Shown: in pieces, positions 51,716 to 60,480 of the stretch
Position numbering within the stretch: the stretch's first letter is position 1
Layout of the letters: each line of letters begins with the position of its first letter
Assembly (NCBI RefSeq): GCF_009720385.1
Contig: NZ_WARX01000006.1
Span: forward strand, 124,001 to 188,000
DNA: 64,000 nt
Source: Catellatospora vulcania
GTDB lineage: Bacteria > Actinomycetota > Actinomycetes > Mycobacteriales > Micromonosporaceae
Direction of reading: 5' to 3'
Program-made: the position numbers and the translations under genes
Notes under the pieces: generated by a model
Databases searched by the model: none
Told to the model about the DNA's origin: nothing
What the model saw: only the letters and a program-made list of their open reading frames with translations

Positions 51716-51796
51716 CACGATCCACCGACTTGCCCGGCACCTGGGCGAATGGCGCTTCAAGATACGCACAGGTGCCAGGCAAGTCGAACGATCATG
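51716..51796. repeat. Hairpin repeat family D, copy 1
   Basis: 32-base arms (51716-51747 and 51765-51796), about 26 of 32 positions pairing. Core CGACTTGCC(C/T)GGCACCTG; the loop side has GCGTAT. Same core in copy 2 at 61095. It lies between two convergent stop codons. Confidence 0.82.
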
Positions 51797-51823
51797 ACGC
51801 CGGGCCGTGCGGGCCCGAGCGCG

Positions 51824-53203
51824 CTACCAGTGCCAGGCGGTGCGGGTCAGGCGGGGGGCGAGGTGGTCGCGCCAGGCGGCGCGGACCTGGCCGGCGATGC
51901 GGCCGACCAGTGGCGTGGCGAGCCAGGCGAGGACCACGGCGCTGTAGGCCACGCTGACCCACTGCGCTCCGGTCAGGTGGTTGAACTGCCAGGACACCAG
52001 CGGGTACCACAGCGAGCTGTACTCGGGCGAGTACCAGCACAGCGCCTCGACCGACTGCGCGGTGCCGAAGCAGGCGGCGGGCCACAGCTCGTGCCAGAGC
52101 AGGCTGTTAAGCCCGATCCAGACCGACAGCACCAGCACGGCCAGCGTGATCAGGTTCGCGCCGGGGCCCGCCTGGCGGTGGCCCAGGCGCAGCGCGAGCG
52201 CCAGCGCGGCGGGCAGGATGCCGGCCAGGAAGAACCGCGGCCCCCAGGACATCCCGGCGTACCAGGCCCACCAGGGGGCGTACACGAGCACCAGGCCGCC
52301 GACGAAGAGCAGCCAGAGCCGCTGGATCCGGGCCAGGTCGACGCCGGTCGGGCCGAGGTCGGCCAGGGCGCGCCGGGTCGGCAGGAACATGCCCGGCACG
52401 TACCAGACGATGCCGCGCCCGAAGGCGAACACGATCGCCAGCACTCCGAAGAAGAACGGGTACGAGAAGCCGGGCCGACCGGAGAACGGCATGACGTCCT
52501 TCGAGCCGCGGTCGCCGACGTACCCGCCCTTGCGGGCCAGGATCTCCAGCAGGATCAGCGCCGCCGCGACCGCCACCGGCACCAGCACCCGCAGCCGTCG
52601 CCGCCGCCACGTCTCGACCAGGCTCACCAGGCCGAGACCGACCAGGGTGGCCGGGGTGTTGACGACACCGGCCACGGCCGCCGCCCAGCCCCACCCGCGA
52701 CGCCGTCCCCGCACCACGACGACGATGCCGACCATCACCCCCATCATGGTGAAGGTCTCGCTGCCGTAGTGGCCGACGTCCGGCGCGAGCATGCTCGCCG
52801 CGACCGTGATCAGCATGAAGCGGCGGATCAGCGCGCCGGGGACCAGCCCGCGCAGCAGCAGCCCCAGCGCGGCCAGCCCCGCCGTGAAGACGACCAGGTT
52901 GAAGTACCTGATCCCGGCCTCGGGGGTGGCCACCACGCGGCCGAGCAGCCACAGCGGCGCGGAGAACAGCGGGCCCATGAGGGAGTACTCGCTGTGGTCG
53001 ACGCGGCCCTCGCCGAGCAGCACGCTCAGGCTGTTGAGCCGGTCCACGCCGTCGGCCACGACCGCGACCTGCTGGCCCCAGACCAGGCGGGCCAGCCCCG
53101 CGAGGATGAGCGACGTCTCCACGACCGCGGTCCAGTCCGGACGCTGCCGCCCGCCCGGCTCGGACACGTGCTCGGCGGTGGGTTCCACGGTGGTCAGCGA
53201 CAC
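51824..53203 (-). CDS. Polytopic membrane protein, unknown (GT-C-like)
   Basis: 459 residues with about ten hydrophobic segments. An external loop near residues 50-75 has DGVDRLNSLSVLLGEGRVDHSEYSLMGPLFS, with acidic residues reminiscent of GT-C mannosyltransferases; CWYSPEYSSLWYPLVSWQFNH is another extracellular loop. GTG 53203 lies six bases after TAAGGT on the minus strand. Together with its convergent and following neighbours it suggests surface glycan metabolism, but no family was firmly recognised. Confidence 0.7.
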   Translation of the reverse strand: MSLTTVEPTAEHVSEPGGRQRPDWTAVVETSLILAGLARLVWGQQVAVVADGVDRLNSLSVLLGEGRVDHSEYSLMGPLFSAPLWLLGRVVATPEAGIRYFNLVVFTAGLAALGLLLRGLVPGALIRRFMLITVAASMLAPDVGHYGSETFTMMGVMVGIVVVVRGRRRGWGWAAAVAGVVNTPATLVGLGLVSLVETWRRRRLRVLVPVAVAAALILLEILARKGGYVGDRGSKDVMPFSGRPGFSYPFFFGVLAIVFAFGRGIVWYVPGMFLPTRRALADLGPTGVDLARIQRLWLLFVGGLVLVYAPWWAWYAGMSWGPRFFLAGILPAALALALRLGHRQAGPGANLITLAVLVLSVWIGLNSLLWHELWPAACFGTAQSVEALCWYSPEYSSLWYPLVSWQFNHLTGAQWVSVAYSAVVLAWLATPLVGRIAGQVRAAWRDHLAPRLTRTAWHW

Positions 53204-53209
53204 GGCGTC

Positions 53210-53215
53210 ACCTTA
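53210..53215 (-). promoter_or_regulatory. Leaderless -10 box for the 459-residue membrane protein
   Basis: TAAGGT on the minus strand, six bases before GTG 53203, in the 46-base gap after the asparagine-synthase-like gene. Confidence 0.45.
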
Positions 53216-53249
53216 CGCACCGCCGCGGCTGCGGTCCGTCCGTGGTGCG

Positions 53250-55175
53250 TCACCTGCCTGTGCCCTTGCGGCCGTTGACCCGGGTACGGACCTGAGCCAG
53301 CACCCTGCGCCCCAGGCCGGTCCGCTTGACCTGCCTGACCACGGGCGCGATCACCCGGCGCATCGCGCGCGGCACCCGGGTGGCCCTCAGGTGGGGCCGG
53401 ACGAAAGCCTGGTAGCTCTGCGTCGCCGGGCGCACGCCGTCGGGCTCGAACGCGCCACAGGCCACGGCCAGCGCCGCGTACTGCTGGAGGACCTTCTCCT
53501 GCGGGGTGCCGACCCGGCCGACCGCGCAGGCCAGCACCGTGTCGGCCACCACCTCGCGGCGGATGAGCCGCTGCAGGTCGCCGTGCACGGTGTCGAGCAG
53601 CCCGTGCACGGAGGCCAGGCCGGTGCCGTCCCAGATCCGGGTGACCGTGGAGGGCCCCGTGTTGATGCTGACGAACGGGACGTCGGCCCATTCCGGCACG
53701 TACCGCCGGATCAGCCCGTGGTGCAGCGTGCGCTTCGGCTTGAGCTGCGGGTCCAGCGCGAACGCGGCCACCACGAAGTCGGGGGCCAGGAACATGGACC
53801 TGCTGAGGCCGTAGGCGAGCGTCGCCCAGCGCCGCATCCGTTCCATCAGGTACGCGTAGTCGCACAGCTTCAGCCCGGTGAGCCCGGCCGCCTCGGCCCG
53901 GTCGGTGATCGTGAGCAGCCGCGCCCGCTCCCGTTCGCGCACATCGGGGTGGACCGCGCCGAGCGGTGTCGCCGTCGCCAGCAGCTTGCGGCGGATCAGT
54001 TCGTCGGCCGTCGCCCGCGAGCAGTCGCCGGTGAACTCCGGCGGATACCAGTTGCCGACCGCCAGCTCGCCGCCCGCGCCGCTGAGCGCCACCGACACCT
54101 GCTCGACCAGCCGCCCCGAGCGCGCCGGCCGGATCGAGTACGTGGACGGGTACTGGTAGTCGTACTCCGCCTGGAGCCTGCGTACCCGCTCGGTCAGGTC
54201 GGTCTCGGTGACCCGGCCGACCGGGCTGGACGCCGCGAGCCGGTGTTCGATCTCCACGCCCAGCTTCTCGCGGAGGATGCCGGTCAGGCGGCTCGCGGTC
54301 TCCCCCTCGGCCCGGGTGTCGATGTTGGTGTTGAACGCGGGGACCAGGCCCGCGCCGATCGTCGCCGCGGCGATCACCCGGGAGTCCTTGCCGCCGGACA
54401 GGGCGAGCCGGAGCGGGCCGTCGTACAGCGCGGCCAGGCTCGTCGCCGCGGTGCCCAGCCCGGTGCCGGCCAGCTCCAGCAGGTCGTCGAAGGAGCACTC
54501 AGCCTGTGCCGCGACCGCGCGGCGCATCAGGTCGTCGACGCTGAACCCCTGCCGGTGGGTGACGTCCCAGCCGCCGCCGGGCCGCCGGGCCGCGGACAGC
54601 CGCGCGCCGGGCTCCATCAGCCGGACCCCGGCGTACGGCGACGAGTCGCCCGCGAAGTGCCCCGCGGACACGTACGACGACCAGCCGTCGAGGTCGGGCG
54701 CGAGCGGGATGCCCAGCGCCCGCGCGACCACGCCGGGCCGGCTGGCGAACACCACGAAGTCGTCGGTGCGGCCCACGAAGATCCGGCACATGCCGAGCCA
54801 GTCCTGCTGCAACTCGGCCCGCCCGTCGCGTACCGCCAGCAGGCCGAACGGCGGCACCACCGGCGCGTGCACGTCCTCGCCGGCCAGCAGGCGGCCCGCC
54901 ATCCGCGTCGGCCCGCCGGAGACGTCGGCGCCGACCGGAACGCCGAACGACACCGCGGTGACGTCGCCGTCCTGGGCGACCAGCGGCCAGCGCCAGGAAC
55001 TCCAGTCCGCGCTGTGCCCGGCGAGCACGCCCCAGCCGTCGCCCGCACAGCGGTGGCGTACGTAGGACTCCGGCACGACGGGTGCCAGCGCCGCGTCCAC
55101 CCGTTCGCTCATCAGCCGTGACGCATCGTCGGACACGCCGCCGTTGAGCACGAAATAGCCATACACGAAATACAT
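53250..55175 (-). CDS. Asparagine synthase-like protein without the glutaminase cysteine
   Basis: 641 residues. The C-terminal part is an asparagine synthetase domain with the ATP pyrophosphatase loop LALSGGKDSRVIAA (SGGKDS at 260-265) and LTGLKLCDYAYLMERMRR further on. The N-terminal half resembles the Ntn glutaminase domain but begins MYFVYGYFV, without the catalytic Cys2, so glutamine-dependent amidation is unlikely. Such proteins act in natural-product or glycan pathways using ammonia or another nucleophile. ATG 55175 follows GGGGG. Basic C-terminal tail (VRQVKRTGLGRR). No precursor peptide gene was found nearby. Confidence 0.8.
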   Translation of the reverse strand: MYFVYGYFVLNGGVSDDASRLMSERVDAALAPVVPESYVRHRCAGDGWGVLAGHSADWSSWRWPLVAQDGDVTAVSFGVPVGADVSGGPTRMAGRLLAGEDVHAPVVPPFGLLAVRDGRAELQQDWLGMCRIFVGRTDDFVVFASRPGVVARALGIPLAPDLDGWSSYVSAGHFAGDSSPYAGVRLMEPGARLSAARRPGGGWDVTHRQGFSVDDLMRRAVAAQAECSFDDLLELAGTGLGTAATSLAALYDGPLRLALSGGKDSRVIAAATIGAGLVPAFNTNIDTRAEGETASRLTGILREKLGVEIEHRLAASSPVGRVTETDLTERVRRLQAEYDYQYPSTYSIRPARSGRLVEQVSVALSGAGGELAVGNWYPPEFTGDCSRATADELIRRKLLATATPLGAVHPDVRERERARLLTITDRAEAAGLTGLKLCDYAYLMERMRRWATLAYGLSRSMFLAPDFVVAAFALDPQLKPKRTLHHGLIRRYVPEWADVPFVSINTGPSTVTRIWDGTGLASVHGLLDTVHGDLQRLIRREVVADTVLACAVGRVGTPQEKVLQQYAALAVACGAFEPDGVRPATQSYQAFVRPHLRATRVPRAMRRVIAPVVRQVKRTGLGRRVLAQVRTRVNGRKGTGR

Positions 55176-55297
55176 GCAACCCCCGTCGCCTCGTGCGGCA
55201 GAGGGTACGGACGCGGCCGGGTCGGGGGGTCGGACAATCTGGACACGAGCGGGACGACTAGAGAATCCGCAGGTCAGGGTGCGGTTAACGGCAGATG

Positions 55298-55342
55298 AAA
55301 GTGCACCTTCGGCTGACGGTTGCCAAGCCGAAGGTGCACTTT
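55298..55342 (-). terminator. Terminator downstream of the MMPL gene
   Basis: Perfect 17-bp stem AAAGTGCACCTTCGGCT/AGCCGAAGGTGCACTTT with an 11-base loop. On the minus strand it lies 16 bases after the MMPL stop and ends in TTTC. Unlike families A-D it occurs only once in the window. Confidence 0.85.
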
Positions 55343-55357
55343 TCCCCCACCCCGGGA

Positions 55358-57655
55358 CTACTGCGGCAAGTGACCGTTCGGCTCGGTTCCGCCTGCCCGC
55401 CAGAGCTTGCCGGGCCACCACACGATGCGGCCGAGGTCGACCGTCAGCGCGGGCACCAGCAGCGAGCGCACCAGCAGCGTGTCGAGCAGCACCCCGAACG
55501 CCACCGCGAACGCGATCTCGACCACGAAGACCAGCGGCAGCACCGCCAGCGCCGCGAACGTCGCCGCGAGCACCACGCCCGCCGACGTGATGACGCCGCC
55601 GGTCACCGCCAGGCCCTTGAGCGTGCCCTGCGTGTGGCCGAGCTTGGCGGCCTCCTCACGGACCCGGGTCATCAGGAAGATGTTGTAGTCGACGCCCAGC
55701 GCCACCAGGAACACGAACGCGAACAGCGGGTACGACGAGTCCGCGCCCGCGAAGCCCAGCACGTCTTTGAAGACGATGCCGGAGATGCCGAGGGTGGCCA
55801 GGTAGGACAGCACCACGGTGGCGATGAGCAGCAGCGGCGCGACCAGCGACCGCAGCAGCAGCATCAGGATCAGGAAGATGACGCCGAGCACCAGCGGGAT
55901 GATCACGTTACGGTCGCGCTGCGAGGTGTGCTGCACGTCGTAGTTGATCGCACTGAACCCGCCGACCTTGGCGTCCGCCCCGTCGATCGCGTGCACCGCG
56001 GCCCGCAGCCGCTCGACCGTCGCCAGCGCGGCCGGCGAGTCGGCCGCGTCGGTCAGCGTCGCGTCGATGCGCACCATGCCGTCGACGACCTTCGGCTCCG
56101 GCAGCGGCGGCACCACGACCGGAGCGTCCGTGCCCGGCGGCGGCGTGGCCTGCCCGTCCATGATGCCCGTCCCCGCACCGGGCTGGTCGCCCGTGGCCGG
56201 CCCGCCCTCGGCGCCCGGCGGGACGACCGGCATGACCGGCATCCCGGTGAACGGGGCCGCCTCGGCCACGCCCTTGGTCTGGCGGACCGCCAGCAGCACC
56301 TGGTCCAGCTTGCCGGCCCGGGTCACGATCTCGGCGGGATTGCCGGTGCCGCCCGGGAAGTGGGCGGTGGTCAGCTCCTGCGCGGCGACCGAGTCGGGGT
56401 TGCCGGTGAAGCCCTCCGACTGCGGGATGCCGTCGGCCTCCAGCCGGGTCAGCCCGGCGACACCGGCCAGCAGCAGCACCGCGGTGCCGATCCAGACCAG
56501 CCGCGCCCGGCGGCCGACCAGCGCGGACACCTTCGCCCAGATGCCCGTCTCCTCGCTGGGCGCGGAGCCGAACTTCGGCCGCACCGGCCAGAACGCCACC
56601 CGGCCGAGCAGGGCCAGGATGGCCGGCAGCAGCGTCAGCGAGACGGCGAGGCTGCTGGCGATGCCGATCGCGCCGACCGGGCCGAGGCCCTTGTTGGAGG
56701 CGAGGTCGGACACGAGCAGGCAGAGCAGGCCCAGGATGACGGTGGCGCCGCTGGCCAGGATCGGCTCGAACGAGGCGCGCAGCGCGACCCGCATCGCGTC
56801 GTACCGGCTCTCGGTGTGCCGCAGCTCCTCCCGGAAGCGCGACACCAGCAGCATCGCGTAGTCGGTGGCCGCACCCAGCACCAGCACGTCGAGGATGGCC
56901 TGGCTCTGCCCGGAGACGGTGATGACCTCCGCCTTGGCCAGCAGGTAGACCACGCCGTTGGCCAGTGCGAACGCCAGGCCCGCGCCGAACAGCACGACCA
57001 CGGGCAGGATCGGGCTGCGGTACACGATCAGCAGGATCACTCCGATGATGCCTACGGTGACGCCGAGCAGCAGGCCGTCGATGGAGCCGAAGACCTCCAT
57101 CATGTCGGTGAGGATGCCGCCCAGGCCGCCGACGTGCGCGTCCAGCCCGTCGGGCAGGCCGGTGTGGTCGCGGATCCAGGTCACGTCGGTCATGTTCTTC
57201 TGCGCGTCGGTCTCCGTGAACAGCACGGTGACCTGGGCCGCCTTACCGTCGTCGGAGTAGTGCGGCAGCATCGGGAAGTCGGCGAGCCGGCTGCCCAGCT
57301 CACGCTTGATCGTGGCGAGCTGCTCGGTGATGACCGCCTTGTCGGCCTCGGTCAGCCCGCTGTCGCGGCCGTAGACCAGCTGCGCGGGCACGACGTCGAG
57401 CCCGGCGAACTTCTTGCTCAGGTCGAGCACGACGGTCGCCTCGGCGCTCTCCGGCAGGAAGGAGGCGTTGTCATTCTTCTGGACCTCGGCGGTCTTGCTC
57501 GCGAAGCCGCCCATGGCCCCGCCGACGAGCAGCCAGACCACCAGCCCGAGCGCGGGCAGCAGCCAGCGCAGCCGTCGCGGCCGCGGTGGCGCGACGGCCC
57601 CGGTCTCCTGCCCCGGTTCGCCCCGGAGCTCCTTCTTCTCCCGCGTCGCCGTCAT
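55358..57655 (-). CDS. MMPL-family (RND) transporter
   Basis: 765 residues. Twelve hydrophobic segments in the 1+5, 1+5 order with two large external loops; the second loop contains a long Pro/Gly-rich insertion. The proton-relay motifs are ATDYAMLLVSRFREEL in helix 4 and GVDYNIFLMTRVREE in helix 10. It resembles actinobacterial MMPL exporters for lipids or antibiotics (ActII-3 type). ATG 57655 follows AAAGGA. Upstream lies the palindrome at 57712. Substrate is unknown. Confidence 0.9.
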   Translation of the reverse strand: MTATREKKELRGEPGQETGAVAPPRPRRLRWLLPALGLVVWLLVGGAMGGFASKTAEVQKNDNASFLPESAEATVVLDLSKKFAGLDVVPAQLVYGRDSGLTEADKAVITEQLATIKRELGSRLADFPMLPHYSDDGKAAQVTVLFTETDAQKNMTDVTWIRDHTGLPDGLDAHVGGLGGILTDMMEVFGSIDGLLLGVTVGIIGVILLIVYRSPILPVVVLFGAGLAFALANGVVYLLAKAEVITVSGQSQAILDVLVLGAATDYAMLLVSRFREELRHTESRYDAMRVALRASFEPILASGATVILGLLCLLVSDLASNKGLGPVGAIGIASSLAVSLTLLPAILALLGRVAFWPVRPKFGSAPSEETGIWAKVSALVGRRARLVWIGTAVLLLAGVAGLTRLEADGIPQSEGFTGNPDSVAAQELTTAHFPGGTGNPAEIVTRAGKLDQVLLAVRQTKGVAEAAPFTGMPVMPVVPPGAEGGPATGDQPGAGTGIMDGQATPPPGTDAPVVVPPLPEPKVVDGMVRIDATLTDAADSPAALATVERLRAAVHAIDGADAKVGGFSAINYDVQHTSQRDRNVIIPLVLGVIFLILMLLLRSLVAPLLLIATVVLSYLATLGISGIVFKDVLGFAGADSSYPLFAFVFLVALGVDYNIFLMTRVREEAAKLGHTQGTLKGLAVTGGVITSAGVVLAATFAALAVLPLVFVVEIAFAVAFGVLLDTLLVRSLLVPALTVDLGRIVWWPGKLWRAGGTEPNGHLPQ

Positions 57656-57711
57656 CGCGAGGCGTCCTTTCCCTACGTGCAGAACATGGTTGGCACACCG
57701 TGACACTATTC

Positions 57712-57725
57712 GTGAAAGTTTTCAC
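57712..57725. promoter_or_regulatory. Short operator-like palindrome ahead of the MMPL gene
   Basis: GTGAAA-GT-TTTCAC, 57 bases before the MMPL ATG in the divergent gap with lipB. A TAGTGT box lies next to it on the minus strand. It could be a TetR- or similar repressor site; the regulator is not adjacent. Confidence 0.45.
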
Positions 57726-57824
57726 AAGCGTGGTTGCGCACACCCTACCGACCGCGAGCCGGGCACGCATTCACGGGTACGGGTGACGCCGAGCACCTTC
57801 GCTGGCCAGGCCCGCGAGCGCGAG

Positions 57825-57830
57825 TAGCCT
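57825..57830 (+). promoter_or_regulatory. Leaderless -10 box for lipB
   Basis: TAGCCT followed by seven bases and GTG at 57838. Confidence 0.5.
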
Positions 57831-57837
57831 GAGCGAC

Positions 57838-58500
57838 GTGACCAGCATCGTCTCGCCGGCACTCGCGGTACGCCGCGCCGGCACCGTCGAGTATCTGACC
57901 GCCTGGGACGAGCAGCGCCGCCTGCACGCCGGCGTCGTCGCGGGCACCGAGCCGAACACCGTGCTGCTGCTGCAGCACCCCAGCGTGTACACCGCCGGCA
58001 AGCTCACCGAGGCCTGGGAGCGCCCGTTCGACGGCACCCCGGTGGTGGACGTGGACCGCGGCGGCAAGATCACTTGGCACGGGCCGGGGCAGCTCGTCGG
58101 CTACCCGATCATCGAACTTCCGGTGCAGCGCGGCGGGCTGGCCGACGTGGTCGCGCACGTACGGCGCACCGAGCAGCTGCTCATCGACGTCTGCGCCGAA
58201 CTCGGCGTCGCCACCACGCGGATCAAGGGCAACAACCGCTCCGGGGTATGGGTGCGCGAGGACGAGCGCGGGCCGGACCGCAAGGTCGCCGCGATCGGCA
58301 TCCGGGTCGCCCGCAACGTCTCGCTGCACGGCTTCGCGCTCAACTGCAATCCCGACATGACGTGGTTCGACCGGATCGTGCCCTGCGGCATCACCGACGC
58401 CTCGGTCACCTCGCTGAGCGCCGAACTCGGCCGCGAGGTGACCGTCGACGAGGTCCTCCCCATCGTGGAGCGCCACCTGCCGAAACTCCTCGCCGCCTGA
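57838..58500 (+). CDS. lipB: Octanoyltransferase
   Basis: 220 residues. It moves octanoyl from acyl carrier protein to the lysine of lipoyl domains. Blocks: [44 protein letters not shown] with the catalytic Lys, and [14 protein letters not shown] with the thioester-forming Cys. Its substrates include the E2 encoded at 38809 and the glycine cleavage H protein. lipA lies 5 kb further on instead of directly following. The stop is eight bases before repeat B4. Confidence 0.95.
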   Translation: MTSIVSPALAVRRAGTVEYLTAWDEQRRLHAGVVAGTEPNTVLLLQHPSVYTAGKLTEAWERPFDGTPVVDVDRGGKITWHGPGQLVGYPIIELPVQRGGLADVVAHVRRTEQLLIDVCAELGVATTRIKGNNRSGVWVREDERGPDRKVAAIGIRVARNVSLHGFALNCNPDMTWFDRIVPCGITDASVTSLSAELGREVTVDEVLPIVERHLPKLLAA

Positions 58501-58508
58501 CCCGACGA

Positions 58509-58560
58509 GTTAAGAAGGGCACCTTCTACAACGCATAGCGTTAAGAAGGTGCCCTTCCTT
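58509..58560. repeat. Hairpin repeat family B, copy 4
   Basis: Arms GTTAAGAAGGGCACCTTCT-based (58509-58534) and 58538-58560, separated by ATA. It is almost identical to copy 3. The minus-strand reading GRAPS-stop of the HtpX-like gene falls inside the right arm (TAA at 58541-58543). Confidence 0.92.
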
Positions 58561-60469
58561 GTGTCAGGGGTGGGAGGGGGCAGTGGAGCATGCCGCAGAC
58601 GGTGCGGGTGAGCTCCTGCTCCGCGACGGTCATGGTGCCGTCCTCGGAGATCACTGCGACGACCGCTTGGATCAGCAGTGACTTGTCGCGGGGGTCGAGG
58701 CCGTCGAGCAGGGGCCAGGCGCTGTCCAGGGCCAGCACGCCGTGCTGCGGGGCGGTCATCGGCACCGGCTGTCCGGGCAGGATCATCGCCAGGCCGACGT
58801 GGTAGGCGCGATCGGCCGACGCCTCGTCCGGGTGGCCGGCGCGGGCCAGCACCGCGAGCAGTGCGGCGATCGCGTTGCGGCAGGTCGCGAGGTTGTGCCG
58901 GCGGGTCGGCCAGGGCGGGGAGTCGTAGGTCGCCTCGTACAGGTCGCGGTGCAGCAGCCGGGACAGGGCGTACTCGAAGACGCTGACCCGGCCGTCGGCC
59001 CTGGCCAGGGTGTCGATGGTGCCGAGCAGCTCGGAACGGCGGGCCAGCGGGTGGGCGCGCAGCGCCGGGAAGCACAGCTGGGCCAGCGGCAACCGCAGCA
59101 GCGGGTGCAGCCCGGCGAGCCATCCCGCGGCCGCGATCGTGTCCGCGACGACGGCCTCGCCGTGCCGTTCGCGCAGCGCCGCGAGCTGGTTGTCGGCCAC
59201 CTCGGGCTGCTCCGACAGCAGCAGCCCGAACAGCAGGCCGGGAGCGGTGTCGCCGCGCCGGGCGCGGGCCAGGATCTCGGGCGGGAACCGTTCGAGGATG
59301 GACTCCGCCCGCTGGTACGCGGGCTGCTGCGGCGAGCCGACGGAGGCGGCGACCGCGTCGGGGCGTACCGCCATCCGGGTGTCCTGGTCCGGCAGCGGAC
59401 CGCCCTGCTCGGGCCCGGCCAGGCCCATCGCCGCGTCCTCGGCCATGCCGGAGGGCGGCCGGTCGTGCCACTGCTGGGCCAGGGCGGCCAGCTGCGCCGG
59501 GTCGAAGTCCGGTTCGAGCGCGCGGATGCGGTCGGCCAGCGGCGGGTGGGTGGCGAACAGCGAGCGCAGCCGGGCCTCGCCGAACAGCATGTGGCCGACC
59601 TCGTCGATCTTCGGGGTGGCCAGGCGGGAACCGGCGTCCAGCCCGCCGATCTTCTTGAGCGCCCCGGCCAGGCCCGAGGTCTGCCGGGTGAACTGCACCG
59701 CCGAAGCGTCGGCCAGGTATTCCCGCTGCCGCGACACCGACGCCTGGATCAGCCGCCCCGCGAACACCCCGATCGACCCGGCCACGATCAGCGCGATGCC
59801 GATCAGGGGCAGCGGGTTGCTGCCCTGGTTGTCGCGGCGGTCGCGGCCGCCGCCGAACGCGCCCGCGTACAGGAACGTGCGCCCGACGATGGCCAGGAAC
59901 AGGATGCCGAACAGCAGCCCGATGAGCCGGATGTTGATCCGCATGTCGCCGTTGAGAACGTGGCTGAACTCGTGCGCGATGACGCCCTGCAGCTCGTCGC
60001 GGTTGAGCCGGTCCAGCGCGCCGCGGGTCACCGCGATCGCCGCGTCGGCCGGGGACCAGCCCGCCGCGAACGCGTTGATGCCGGGCTCGTCCTCCAGCAC
60101 GTACACCTCGGGCACCGGCACGCCGGAGGCGAGCGCGATCTCCTCGACCACGTTGCGCAGCCGGCGCAGCCGCAGGTCGGTGGTGTCCTCCGGGACCAGC
60201 ACCCCGCCCAGGTCGCGGGCCACCTTGCCGCCGCCGGCGCGCAGCCCGATGGTGCGGAACAGCGAGGCCAGCAGGATCGACCCGCCGGTCAGCACCGCGG
60301 TCCAGAACATCAGCCAGGCCAGCTCGGCGGCCGGGGCCTCGAACGCGCCGAGCGCGAAAGCGACCGCGAGGCAGACGACCGCCACGATCGCGACCACGGC
60401 CAGCACGTAGAGCAGGACCAGGCGGAACGACATCCGCTTGACCTGCCGCTGGCGCTCGAAGAAGTCCAT
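58541..60469 (-). CDS. HtpX-like M48 metalloprotease with long C-terminal domain
   Basis: 642 residues. Two membrane helices near residues 15-70, then the M48 catalytic domain with HEFSH at 166-170, another pair of helices near 185-235, and REYLADASAV with the third zinc ligand. The last about 300 residues form an extra soluble helical domain rather than ending at the usual 290 residues. It follows the lemA gene by 11 bases, the common LemA-M48 pair. The final residues GRAPS and stop are contributed by repeat B4. Role: probably membrane protein quality control. Confidence 0.88.
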   Translation of the reverse strand: MDFFERQRQVKRMSFRLVLLYVLAVVAIVAVVCLAVAFALGAFEAPAAELAWLMFWTAVLTGGSILLASLFRTIGLRAGGGKVARDLGGVLVPEDTTDLRLRRLRNVVEEIALASGVPVPEVYVLEDEPGINAFAAGWSPADAAIAVTRGALDRLNRDELQGVIAHEFSHVLNGDMRINIRLIGLLFGILFLAIVGRTFLYAGAFGGGRDRRDNQGSNPLPLIGIALIVAGSIGVFAGRLIQASVSRQREYLADASAVQFTRQTSGLAGALKKIGGLDAGSRLATPKIDEVGHMLFGEARLRSLFATHPPLADRIRALEPDFDPAQLAALAQQWHDRPPSGMAEDAAMGLAGPEQGGPLPDQDTRMAVRPDAVAASVGSPQQPAYQRAESILERFPPEILARARRGDTAPGLLFGLLLSEQPEVADNQLAALRERHGEAVVADTIAAAGWLAGLHPLLRLPLAQLCFPALRAHPLARRSELLGTIDTLARADGRVSVFEYALSRLLHRDLYEATYDSPPWPTRRHNLATCRNAIAALLAVLARAGHPDEASADRAYHVGLAMILPGQPVPMTAPQHGVLALDSAWPLLDGLDPRDKSLLIQAVVAVISEDGTMTVAEQELTRTVCGMLHCPLPPLTQGRAPS

Positions 60470-60480
60470 CGCCGCGATGG

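Noticed and set aside
48199-58560. Family B copies as remnants of an insertion sequence
   Set aside because: No transposase, no target duplications seen, only about 50 bases long; kept as a dispersed hairpin element.
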